Made by a program: the position numbers and the translations under genes
The notes under the pieces: generated by a model
The model's database searches: none
The model's input: only the letters and a program-made list of their open reading frames with translations
What the model was told of the DNA's origin: nothing
Part shown: positions 10,978 through 19,637 of the stretch, one piece after another
How positions within the stretch are numbered: position 1 is the stretch's first letter
How the letters are laid out: every line of letters starts with the position of its first letter
Origin: Coriobacteriaceae bacterium
GTDB taxonomy: Bacteria; Actinomycetota; Coriobacteriia; Coriobacteriales; Coriobacteriaceae
Direction: 5' to 3'
NCBI GenBank assembly: GCA_902364975.1
Contig: CABJFQ010000002.1
Location: forward strand, 129,041 to 193,040
Length of the DNA: 64,000 bases

Positions 10978-11919
10978 ATGGCAGACGTCAAGAAAATCGC
11001 CACGCGCGTAAGCTACGGCGAGGCCCTCGTCGAGCTCGCCAACGAGCACGATGACTTTGTGGTCCTCGACGCCGACCTGGCCGCCGCCACGCAGACCGGC
11101 AAGTTCAAGGCAGCCTGCCCCGACCGCTTCTTCGATGTGGGCATCGCCGAGAGCAACCTGATGGGTGTTGCCGCTGGTATCGCGACCACCGGCCGCGTTG
11201 CCTTCGCGAGCAGCTTTGCCATGTTTGCCGCTGGCCGCGCCTTTGAGCAGGTCCGCAATTCCATCGGCTACCCGCACCTTAACGTTAAGATTGGTGCCAC
11301 GCACGCCGGTATCTCGGTGGGCGAGGATGGCGCCACGCACCAGTGCTGCGAGGATATCGCCCTCATGCGCGTTATCCCCGGCATGACCGTGATTGTTCCC
11401 GCCGACGACGTGGAGGCCCGCGCCGTGACGCGCGCCGCCTACGAGTGCGATGGCCCCGTGTACATGCGCTTTGCCCGTCTGGCCTCGCCGGTCATCAACG
11501 ACCCCGAGACCTACAAGTTCGAGGTGGGCAAGGGCATCGTCATGCGCGAGGGCGCCGACGTCACCATCATCGCTTGCGGTCTGATGGTCGGCGAGGCTCT
11601 CGAGGCCGCTGAGCAGCTTGCTGCCGAGGGCATCGATGCCGAGGTCATCAACATGCACACCATCAAGCCCATCGATGCCGACCTGATCGTCAAGAGCGCC
11701 ACCAAGACCGGCCACGTCGTGACCGTCGAGGAGCACTCCGTGATCGGTGGCCTGGGCAGCGCCGTTGCCGATGTTCTGTGCGAGCAGTGCCCGACGCCGC
11801 TCAAGAAGATTGGCGTCAACGACACCTTCGGCGAGTCCGGCCCGGGTGCCGAGCTCCTGCACAAGTACGGCCTGGACGCCGCCAACATCGTGGCGACCAC
11901 CAAGGAGTTCTTGGCATAG
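10978..11919 (+). CDS. Transketolase, C-terminal (pyrimidine-binding) subunit
   Basis: Second half of the split transketolase, 313 residues. It contains the pyrimidine-binding segment with DVGIAESNLMGVAAGIA and AGRAFEQVRNSI, the THAGISVGEDGATHQ segment, and the C-terminal transketolase domain with VEEHSVIGGLGSAV and NDTFGESG. It follows the N-terminal subunit with a GGAG-type ribosome site inside the upstream gene. A strong terminator lies 50 bp downstream, so the two genes form a bicistronic operon. A 1-deoxyxylulose-5-phosphate synthase C-half is a less likely reading, given the neighbour. Confidence 0.94.
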   Translation: MADVKKIATRVSYGEALVELANEHDDFVVLDADLAAATQTGKFKAACPDRFFDVGIAESNLMGVAAGIATTGRVAFASSFAMFAAGRAFEQVRNSIGYPHLNVKIGATHAGISVGEDGATHQCCEDIALMRVIPGMTVIVPADDVEARAVTRAAYECDGPVYMRFARLASPVINDPETYKFEVGKGIVMREGADVTIIACGLMVGEALEAAEQLAAEGIDAEVINMHTIKPIDADLIVKSATKTGHVVTVEEHSVIGGLGSAVADVLCEQCPTPLKKIGVNDTFGESGPGAELLHKYGLDAANIVATTKEFLA

Positions 11920-11968
11920 AGCAACCACCGCTCAAATCGGCCACAAGCCAATAGCAAATAGACGTAGA

Positions 11969-12004
11969 CAGGGACGCCCTCAAAAAGAGGACGCCCCTGT
12001 TTTT
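11969..12004 (+). terminator. Transketolase operon terminator
   Basis: A 14-bp imperfect stem (ACAGGGACGCCCTC with GAGGACGCCCCTGT) around AAAAA, followed by TTTTTAT. Confidence 0.88.
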
Positions 12005-12097
12005 ATATTTCAGCAAAATCAGTGCCGCATCAAGCAAGGCCTTCTTCGGGAAAAGGGCCCAGTACGGCAACGTGCAATTCAGCCCTCCCAACTATGT

Positions 12098-12303
12098 ATG
12101 TGCAGCACCCCAAGATCACGCGGCGACCCCATAGTAGCCGCAGGCCGCGCACAGGGTTACCTCCCAAATCTTTCCGCAGGACGGAGGCGCCCCCGCAGCG
12201 CGAAGCGCGCAGCGGGGGCGCCGACATGTCCGAGGACGATTTGGGAGGTAACCCTGTGCGCGGCCGGTGGGACCAAACCCCGCCATGCTTCTTATGTGCA
12301 GCA
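12098..12303. repeat. Structured palindromic element flanked by 11-bp direct repeats
   Basis: A 28-bp perfect inverted repeat (12143-12170 with 12238-12265; core GGGTTACCTCCC) encloses a second perfect 11-bp stem (GGCGCCCCCGC/GCGGGGGCGCC, 12186-12222). The whole block lies between two copies of TATGTGCAGCA (12098-12108 and 12293-12303), as a small non-coding insertion with target duplications would. No ORF of note is present. Confidence 0.6.
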
Positions 12304-12367
12304 AAGCTAATGCTGCTAAAATATAAAGCGCTCATGTAGTTTAAACGCACGACGATAAGGAGCACCA

Positions 12368-13588
12368 GTGGGTAACCACTTCCGTACCTCCGGTGCGGGC
12401 GATGATGCCCCCAAGACGCAGACAGGCGTCCAGGGCAGTCGTTTCGCCACTCCGGATTCAGAGGGCCAGCCTGTTGCTCAGGCTCCCGCTCAGCCGGCAG
12501 ATCAGGCACAGCCGGCATCCGATCCCTTTGCCTACAATCCCACCAGCGATGTCGCGCTTTCCGGCACGGCGGGTTTTGAGCCCGTTCAGGCTGTGACCGC
12601 TCGCGTGGAGCAGCCTCAGGCTGGCGCCGCCGCGCCGCAGCCTAGCATGGCCGGCATTCCCGACCCCATGGCTCCTGCGACACCGGCTCCTCAGCCTGCG
12701 CAGTCCGGCCTCTTTGCCGCTATTCCCGATCCCACGCAGCCTGCTGCCCCGGTGGTCGAGAGCGATCAGGCAGCCGAGGTCGCAAGCCTCGATAACGCGC
12801 TCAACAACCCCGATTTTACGTCGGTGTTTGCGCCCATCGATCCGCAGGCCAGCCGCAAGAAGATGGCCAAGCAGGCCGGTGTCGAGCCCGTCATCCTTAT
12901 GGAGCATGTCACCAAGATCTATCCGGCACAGCCCAACAAGCCTGCACTCGACGACATTAACATCGAGATCTATCCGGGCGAGTTCGTCTTTTTGGTCGGT
13001 CACTCCGGCTCGGGCAAGACCACGCTGCTGTCGACGCTCAACCGCGACGTCAAGCCCACAAGCGGTCGTATTTTGGTCGCCGGCCAGGACCTCATGAAGA
13101 TCAAGAACCGCAAGGTCCCATTCCTGCGTCGTCAGATTGGTGCCGTGTTCCAGGACTTTAAGCTTCTGCCGCAAAAGACCGCCTACGAAAACGTGGCGTT
13201 TGCCCTGCAGTGCATCGGCAAGCCCAAGGGCGTCATTCGCAGCCAGGTGCCGGAGGTGCTGCGTCTGGTCGGTCTGGCCGATCAGATGGATTCGCTGCCC
13301 GACCAGCTTTCCGGTGGCGAGCAGCAGCGCGTCGCCGTCGCCCGCGCTATGGTCAACCGTCCGCCGCTGCTGATCTGCGACGAGCCCACGGGCAACCTCG
13401 ACCCGGCGATCTCGCTGGGCATCATGAAGCTGCTCGAGCGTATTAACCGCACCGGCACCACCGTGATCGTCGCCACGCACGACCGCGAGATGGTCGATAG
13501 CATGCACCGTCGCGTGATCGCCCTCGAGGGCGGCCACGTTATCCGCGACCAGGAGAGGGGAGGTTACGGCAACTATGGCACCAACTAA
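12368..13588 (+). CDS. ftsE: Cell-division ABC ATPase FtsE with long N-terminal extension
   Basis: ATPase partner of FtsX; the complex sits at the division septum and activates cell-wall hydrolases. From about residue 178 it is a standard FtsE: Walker A GHSGSGKTTLLSTL, signature LSGGEQQRVAVARA, Walker B LLICDEPTGNLDP, switch His in VATHDREMV. The first 175 or so residues are low-complexity and rich in Pro, Ala and Gln, absent from the usual 220-230 residue protein. The start is GTG at 12368, with AAGGAG five bases upstream; the next in-frame starts would still leave most of the extension. The 3' end overlaps ftsX by 14 nt. Confidence 0.93.
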   Translation: MGNHFRTSGAGDDAPKTQTGVQGSRFATPDSEGQPVAQAPAQPADQAQPASDPFAYNPTSDVALSGTAGFEPVQAVTARVEQPQAGAAAPQPSMAGIPDPMAPATPAPQPAQSGLFAAIPDPTQPAAPVVESDQAAEVASLDNALNNPDFTSVFAPIDPQASRKKMAKQAGVEPVILMEHVTKIYPAQPNKPALDDINIEIYPGEFVFLVGHSGSGKTTLLSTLNRDVKPTSGRILVAGQDLMKIKNRKVPFLRRQIGAVFQDFKLLPQKTAYENVAFALQCIGKPKGVIRSQVPEVLRLVGLADQMDSLPDQLSGGEQQRVAVARAMVNRPPLLICDEPTGNLDPAISLGIMKLLERINRTGTTVIVATHDREMVDSMHRRVIALEGGHVIRDQERGGYGNYGTN

Positions 13589-14495
13589 CGTGGGCTACTC
13601 CTTCAAAGAGGCAATCAGTCACTTCTTCCGTAACTGGACTACCTCGCTCGGCGCCGTCATCACGATCTTCCTTTCGCTGTTTATCATCGGCCTGTTCATC
13701 ATGGGCTCCGCGATGCTGAACTCCGTGATCGGCACCGTCGAGGATCAGGTTGTCATCAACGCGTTCATTAGCGATGACGCCGATCAGGCCGATGTTCAGG
13801 CTTTTGAGGCCGAGCTTAAGACGTGGAATAACGTCAAGTCCGTGACCTATAAGGACAAGGACGACGCGCTGGCCGAGTATACGAGCAAGATGTCGGGCAA
13901 CGCCGACGCCACCATGAGCGCGCTCGATGGCCAGAACCCGCTGCCGGCTTCGTTTGCAATTGAGATGGACGATCCGTCCAAGGTCGAGAGCACGGCCCAG
14001 AAGCTCAAGAAGAACGCCGACTTCCAGAAGATCGCGGATGACGGCGACGTCAACGCGAGCGTGCTGTACGGCCAAGAGGAAGTGAGCCGCCTGTTCCAGG
14101 TGACCAACTACATCCGCATCGCCGCCGTGGTGCTCGTTGGCCTTTTGACCTTTATCGCATTCATCTTCATCAACAATACGATTCGCCTGTCCATCACGGC
14201 GCGTCGTCGTGAGATTGCGATTATGCGTCTGGTCGGCGCCAGCAACGGCTTCATTCGCGGCCCGTTTATCACCGAGGGAGTACTGCAGGCCATTTTGGGC
14301 TCGCTGCTTTCCATCGGCGTTCTGGAGCTGCTGCGCAATCTGATGATTCCGCGTTTGCAGGAGAGCATCGGCTGGATGTCGTTTGCCCTGCCGATGCAGT
14401 ACTACCTGGTGACCTATGCTGCGCTGATTCTGGTCGGTGTGATTATCGGTCTCTTTGGTTCTGCCATAGCCATGCGCCGCTACCTGCGCGTGTAG
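13575..14495 (+). CDS. ftsX: Cell-division membrane protein FtsX
   Basis: Integral membrane partner of FtsE, 306 residues. There is one helix near residues 30-52, an extracellular domain of about 120 residues (EDQVVINAFIS to YGQEEVSRLF), then three C-terminal helices with the FtsX/MacB block (SITARRREIAIMRLVGAS). The extracellular domain would contact peptidoglycan hydrolases or their activators (family knowledge). The start overlaps ftsE by 14 nt with an AGGAGAGGGGAGG-type site upstream. A terminator follows, so ftsEX is a two-gene unit. Confidence 0.95.
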   Translation: MAPTNVGYSFKEAISHFFRNWTTSLGAVITIFLSLFIIGLFIMGSAMLNSVIGTVEDQVVINAFISDDADQADVQAFEAELKTWNNVKSVTYKDKDDALAEYTSKMSGNADATMSALDGQNPLPASFAIEMDDPSKVESTAQKLKKNADFQKIADDGDVNASVLYGQEEVSRLFQVTNYIRIAAVVLVGLLTFIAFIFINNTIRLSITARRREIAIMRLVGASNGFIRGPFITEGVLQAILGSLLSIGVLELLRNLMIPRLQESIGWMSFALPMQYYLVTYAALILVGVIIGLFGSAIAMRRYLRV

Positions 14496-14520
14496 GCATG
14501 CCTGGAATTCATCCCTTCCA

Positions 14521-14553
14521 ACGGGTCGTCTCTTATGGGGCGGCCCGTTTTTT
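14521..14553 (+). terminator. ftsEX terminator
   Basis: A 10-bp stem with two G-T pairs (ACGGGTCGTC and GGCGGCCCGT) followed by TTTTTT. Confidence 0.88.
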
Positions 14554-14630
14554 GATCTCTAGGGGACGGCAGGAAAGCGAATCATTTGGGTAGACTCTTT
14601 GGAGTTCGTCATCGATAGCAAGGAGGCGCC

Positions 14631-16766
14631 ATGGGGCGCAATAACAAGCATAAGCGCGGTGCTCGCAATAAGCGTGGGCCGGTGCGCAGCGAACGCCGTC
14701 CGAGCCTGACCGGGCGCGTGCAGCTCCATGAGCATGGCGCCTATGTCATAACCGAGAGCGGCGACTACAAGGTTATGGGCCGCGGTAAGCGCGAGATCAT
14801 GGATGGCGATACCGTTGCCGTGAGCATTAAGAATAGCCCGCACGGTGAGCGGCGCGCCGTGATCGAAGGCGTGGTTGAGCGCGCAGCCATAAGCGTGGTG
14901 GGTACGTACCAGACCGCTGGTCCGCTCGGTGTGATCGAGCCGCTCGATTCGCGCCTGAAGGCCGACTTCTTCATTCTGCCCGAGGATACCTCGGCGGATC
15001 GTCTGAGCGTCCACCCGGGTGATGCCGTTGTCGCGCGCATTTTGACCTACCCGACGCGCCTGGAATCGGGCACCGTGACGATCGAACGCCGCATTGGCGG
15101 AGATGACGCGCCCGATTTGGGCGTTCAATACGTGATGGCGCGTTACGGCTATACCGATAGCTATCCCGAGGCCGCGCTGGACGAGGCCGAGGGGCTTTCG
15201 CTCGATGTGTCCGCGGCGCTTAAGGACCCGCTCCGCCGCGATCTGCGCGACCGCTTTGTCATCACGATCGACCCGGTCGACGCGCGCGACTTTGACGATG
15301 CCATTTCGCTTGAGCGCACGCCCGAGGGTGGCTATAAGCTGGGTGTGCATATCGCTGACGTTTCTCACTATGTGGCTTGGGGCGGGCATATCGATCTTGA
15401 GGCTCGCCATCGTACGACATCGGTGTATCTGGCCGATCGCGTGCTTCCCATGCTGCCCGAACGCCTGTCCTGTGACCTATGCTCGCTTCGCCCTGACGAG
15501 GACCGTCTTGCGTTTACCGTTGACATTGAGCTCGATGCGCAGGGTCGCGTGCGGCATTACGATCCGTACCCCAGCGTGATTCGCTCGCGTGTGCGTATGG
15601 ACTATGACGGCGCCGAGGCGCTGCTGGTGCGTGCCGACGCTGTTGAGTATTCGGTGCTGGAAGGCGCCGCTGAGGATGTTGCGGCTGCTGAGGCCTCGCG
15701 CGAGGAGGCGCTTGAGCGCGGTCTTGCGTGCGAGGAAACTGCTCGCGGCTATAACGTCGACCTCGGCGATTTCCTTGTCGCCGCCAACGAACTCGCCGAA
15801 CTTCGCCGTCGTATTCGTCGTGCCCGCGGCTCAGTCGATTTTGACACGGCCGAGATTCGCGCTCTATTGGATGAGGACGGAGTGCCCGTGCAGATTGTGG
15901 CGCGCGAGCGTTCGTGTGCCACGTCGCTTATCGAGGAAGCCATGCTACTCGCCAACGAGTGCGTTGCAGAGTGGCTGGCAGACCGTGATATCGAGGCCTG
16001 CTATCGCGTGCATGAGGATCCGAGCCCCGATAGCCTGCACGGTGCCGCCGTTGCGCTGGCGCAGCTAGGCATCATCGACGATCGCCGTGCTGCCGGTATC
16101 GCCCTGGGGAGTCCCGATGAGCTACAGGCTGCAGTTGATGCTGCCGCCGGTACGGCCAACGCACCGCTCGTCAACACGCTGCTTCTGCGCAGCATGCAGC
16201 GCGCACTGTACAAGCCGCGCAACGAGGGCCACTTTGCGCTCGCCGCGCCGTGCTACTGTCACTTTACGAGTCCCATCCGTCGCTACCCCGATCTGGTGGT
16301 GCACCGCGTGCTCAAACTGCAGTTGGCCTATGAGCAGCTCGGCGGCAAGGACGCCCTGGTCCGTACGCCGCGGCTGATCGGCAAGGGGCGCGAGTCGCTG
16401 CCGCGCATTCTGCCGCAGATCTGCCGCGCATGCAGCGATGCCGAGCGCGCGGCAGATGCCGCTAGCCATGCGACGCAAAAGATCAAGATTGCCCAGTACT
16501 ATGAGGACCGTCTGGGCGAGCGCTATGCCGGAACCGTCTCGTGGGTTAGCAGCATGGGCCTCTTTGTGCGCTTGGACCTGACGCAGGTCGAAGGCTTGGT
16601 TTCGATCAAGAGCCTGGGCAACGAGTGGTTCGAGTTCGACGAGGATGCGCTTACGCTGACGGGCGCCGACACGGGGACTCGCTATGAACTGGGCCAGCGC
16701 GTGATTATCGAGGTCTCGCGCGTCAATACCACGCGTGGGCACTTGGACTTTAAGCTTATCCATTAG
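14631..16766 (+). CDS. rnr: Ribonuclease R (RNB-family 3'-5' exoribonuclease)
   Basis: Processive 3'-5' exoribonuclease for structured RNA and, with SmpB/tmRNA, for faulty mRNAs. A short basic N-terminus (NKHKRGARNKRG) precedes cold-shock-like segments, the RNB catalytic core with DPVDARDFDDAISLE and HIADVSHYV, the CHFTSPIRRYPDLVVHR motif, and a C-terminal S1 domain (YAGTVSWVSSMGLFV...GLVSI). The 711-residue length is typical. The ATG at 14631 is preceded by AAGGAGG. In many relatives smpB follows directly; here smpB lies about 8 kb away behind inserted genes. Confidence 0.95.
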   Translation: MGRNNKHKRGARNKRGPVRSERRPSLTGRVQLHEHGAYVITESGDYKVMGRGKREIMDGDTVAVSIKNSPHGERRAVIEGVVERAAISVVGTYQTAGPLGVIEPLDSRLKADFFILPEDTSADRLSVHPGDAVVARILTYPTRLESGTVTIERRIGGDDAPDLGVQYVMARYGYTDSYPEAALDEAEGLSLDVSAALKDPLRRDLRDRFVITIDPVDARDFDDAISLERTPEGGYKLGVHIADVSHYVAWGGHIDLEARHRTTSVYLADRVLPMLPERLSCDLCSLRPDEDRLAFTVDIELDAQGRVRHYDPYPSVIRSRVRMDYDGAEALLVRADAVEYSVLEGAAEDVAAAEASREEALERGLACEETARGYNVDLGDFLVAANELAELRRRIRRARGSVDFDTAEIRALLDEDGVPVQIVARERSCATSLIEEAMLLANECVAEWLADRDIEACYRVHEDPSPDSLHGAAVALAQLGIIDDRRAAGIALGSPDELQAAVDAAAGTANAPLVNTLLLRSMQRALYKPRNEGHFALAAPCYCHFTSPIRRYPDLVVHRVLKLQLAYEQLGGKDALVRTPRLIGKGRESLPRILPQICRACSDAERAADAASHATQKIKIAQYYEDRLGERYAGTVSWVSSMGLFVRLDLTQVEGLVSIKSLGNEWFEFDEDALTLTGADTGTRYELGQRVIIEVSRVNTTRGHLDFKLIH

Positions 16767-16791
16767 CCAAATCTCGACTCATGGCGGGAGA

Positions 16792-16826
16792 GCGGAGGGC
16801 GGTCTTTCGGGGCCGCCCTCCGCATT
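16792..16826 (+). terminator. rnr terminator (weak tail)
   Basis: A strong GC hairpin (GCGGAGGGCGG with CCGCCCTCCGC), but the 3' tail is only ATTTGG, so termination may be incomplete. Confidence 0.6.
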
Positions 16827-16886
16827 TGGATCATGGCTACCTTGCCGTCTGCTCGGCCGCCCGCTTACCTGCTATTTGAGAGGTAA

Positions 16887-16923
16887 AACCTACCAAAATA
16901 AACCTGTCCCTTTTTGGCAGGTT
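16887..16923. repeat. REP-like CCTGTCCC palindrome
   Basis: AACCTACCAAAA and TTTTTGGCAGGTT flank AAACCTGTCCC. This is the same element as 4795-4831, and it ends just before the recombinase ribosome site. Confidence 0.6.
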
Positions 16924-16943
16924 TACAAGAAAGCGGGGATGAG

Positions 16944-17549
16944 ATGGCGACGGTGTATGGTTATGCGCGGGTGAGTTCGCGCGATCAGAATCTTAATCGG
17001 CAGCTGGATGCGCTGGGCGCCTATGGCGTGGGCTCGGCGAATATTTATGCCGACCATGCGAGCGGCAAGGACTTCGATCGACCGCGCTATCGCGAGCTGC
17101 TGCACGTCCTGGGAGACGGGGACGTGCTGGTGGTGCTTTCTATCGACCGACTTGGTCGTAATTACTCCGAGATTCTTGAGGAATGGCGTCGCATTACCAA
17201 GGAGCTCGGGGTTGCCATTGTGGTGTTGGACATGCCATTGCTTGACACGCGCGCCAGGGCAAGCGGCACGCCGGATGTGACTAATGCCCTGATTGCCGAT
17301 ATTGTGCTGCAACTGCTGAGCTACGTGGCGCAGGTGGAGCGCGAGAATATCCATCGGCGCCAAGCGGAGGGAATTGCAGCGGCGCGGGCGCGAGGGGTCC
17401 GTTTCGGTCGACCTCGCAAGCCGTGCCCTCCTCAGTTTGATCTGGTACGGGATAGCTATGAGGCGGGCGATATTACCCGCAGCCAGGCAGCAAAGTGCCT
17501 GGGCGTGTGCGTGGGGACGTTCGATCGCTGGATGCGCGAGGCGGGGTAG
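16944..17549 (+). CDS. Serine recombinase, resolvase/invertase family
   Basis: Small serine recombinase of 201 residues that would cut and rejoin DNA through a phosphoserine link. The catalytic domain has YARVSSRDQNLNRQ (nucleophile Ser in the VSS segment), the Arg-rich active-site motif IDRLGRNYSEI and the long E-helix segment (QVERENIHRRQAEGIAAARARG). A GRPRK linker leads to a C-terminal helix-turn-helix (SQAAKCLGVCVGTFDRWM). I chose the ATG at 16944, where catalytic-domain homology begins; an in-frame ATG at 16914 lies in the repeat. No transposase or phage genes adjoin, so it is an isolated recombinase. A 26-bp palindrome 40 bp downstream is a candidate target site. Confidence 0.92.
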   Translation: MATVYGYARVSSRDQNLNRQLDALGAYGVGSANIYADHASGKDFDRPRYRELLHVLGDGDVLVVLSIDRLGRNYSEILEEWRRITKELGVAIVVLDMPLLDTRARASGTPDVTNALIADIVLQLLSYVAQVERENIHRRQAEGIAAARARGVRFGRPRKPCPPQFDLVRDSYEAGDITRSQAAKCLGVCVGTFDRWMREAG

Positions 17550-17588
17550 GGGTTTGCGGCACGTCCGATTGGCGCCCACGCGAGGCGG

Positions 17589-17614
17589 TATCGGTAACAG
17601 CCCTGTTACCGATA
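17589..17614. other. Candidate recombinase crossover site (26-bp palindrome)
   Basis: TATCGGTAACAG and CTGTTACCGATA form perfect 12-bp half-sites around a 2-bp CC centre. The 12+2+12 layout is the one used by Hin/Gin/Pin-type serine recombinases. It could also be a simple hairpin, but no T-run follows directly. Confidence 0.5.
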
Positions 17615-17670
17615 ATGCGACCTTGTTGAATTATTTTGTGTCGCGCGTATTTCCGAGCGGTCGGATTTGA

Positions 17671-17700
17671 GGGGCGAGCGGTAGAACGCTCGCCCTTTGT
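17671..17700 (+). terminator. Recombinase-region terminator
   Basis: Stem GGGCGAGCG/CGCTCGCCC with loop GTAGAA, followed by TTTGT. Confidence 0.75.
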
Positions 17701-17720
17701 GCGCCACGATGCGGCACAAT

Positions 17721-17749
17721 GTACCGTAAAAGCTGTTTGTATCCGGTAC
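17721..17749. promoter_or_regulatory. Candidate operator upstream of the MurR-like regulator
   Basis: Inverted repeat GTACCG...CGGTAC with 23 bp between the two 5' ends, lying 46 bp before the regulator start. An RpiR-type dimer could bind here (inference). Confidence 0.35.
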
Positions 17750-17794
17750 GAATCATTCGTTGGTCTTTAATTCTTCTCAACGGAGGTGTTTGAG

Positions 17795-18646
17795 ATGGCA
17801 AACGGATTGCTTTTGCGGCTTCGCGAGCGTGAGCTCAGCGCGAGCCCGGCGGAACGCAATGTCATCGCATATGTAAGCGCTCATCCGCACGAGGTGGTCG
17901 GGCTGTCCGTCCGCGGTCTTGCCGATGCCACGTTCTCCTCGCCCTCGAGCATTTTGCGCTTTTGCAAGCGCTTGGGTTTTGCGGGCTACAAGGAGTTCCA
18001 GCGCGAACTGATTGCCGAGCTGGCGCTCTTGGGTGACAAGAAAGACGTTGCCCTCGAGGACATCTCCATGGATGACAGCGTCGAACGTATCGTGGGGAAG
18101 GTGATGAAAAGCAACGTGCGCACGATCGAAGCGACGGCGCGAACGCTCGATTACACCGTCTTGGAGCGATGTGCGGCCTATCTTAAGCGGGCACGTGCGG
18201 TCAATCTGTTCGGTATCGGTGCCTCTCGTTTGGTCGCGCACGATCTGGCGCAAAAGCTCATGCGTGTCGACAAGGAGTGCCATCTGTACGACGACTGGCA
18301 TGATCAGCTCTTGTGTGCCAAGAACATGCATGAGGGCGATATGGCAATCGCCTTTAGCTACTCGGGCTTGACGCAAGAGGTGCTGGACTGCACCGCCGAG
18401 GCTCAACGTCACAACTGTCCCGTTGTGGCCGTTACCAAAGTAGGTGGATCATCCAAGCTTGCCACCGTGGCCGATGCCGTGCTCGGCGTCGCCGCGAGTG
18501 AACCCTTGGTCCGCAGCGGTGCCATGGCTTCGCGTATGGCCCAGCTTATGGTTGTCGATGCCCTGTACGCTGCTTACGTTGCCAGCGACTACGAACGGGC
18601 GACGCATGTCATTAAGCAAAACTACATCGAGAAACAGGAAAGATGA
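17795..18646 (+). CDS. RpiR/MurR family transcriptional regulator
   Basis: DNA-binding sugar-phosphate sensor of 283 residues. An N-terminal HTH of RpiR type (SVRGLADATFSSPSSILRFCKRLGFAGYKEFQ is the region; recognition helix near residues 45-65) is followed by a SIS domain (NLFGIGASRLVAHD and FSYSGLTQEVLDC). It heads a cluster with murQ, a MurP-like PTS and a MupG-like enzyme, so N-acetylmuramate-6-phosphate is the likely effector, as for E. coli MurR. The ATG at 17795 is preferred to the GTG at 17786 because the CGGAGG site overlaps the latter. It is transcribed with murQ (10-nt gap). Confidence 0.9.
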   Translation: MANGLLLRLRERELSASPAERNVIAYVSAHPHEVVGLSVRGLADATFSSPSSILRFCKRLGFAGYKEFQRELIAELALLGDKKDVALEDISMDDSVERIVGKVMKSNVRTIEATARTLDYTVLERCAAYLKRARAVNLFGIGASRLVAHDLAQKLMRVDKECHLYDDWHDQLLCAKNMHEGDMAIAFSYSGLTQEVLDCTAEAQRHNCPVVAVTKVGGSSKLATVADAVLGVAASEPLVRSGAMASRMAQLMVVDALYAAYVASDYERATHVIKQNYIEKQER

Positions 18647-18656
18647 GGTGAATGAA

Positions 18657-19580
<924 letters not shown>

Positions 19581-19637
19581 GTGCGCGGCGTGAGCTGATA
19601 TGACATCCAAACGAGATACCCAATACAAGGAGGAGTT

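Noticed and set aside
12030..12518. Minus-strand frame covering the palindromic element before ftsE
   Set aside because: It crosses both arms of the inverted repeat and runs into ftsE; coding is implausible.
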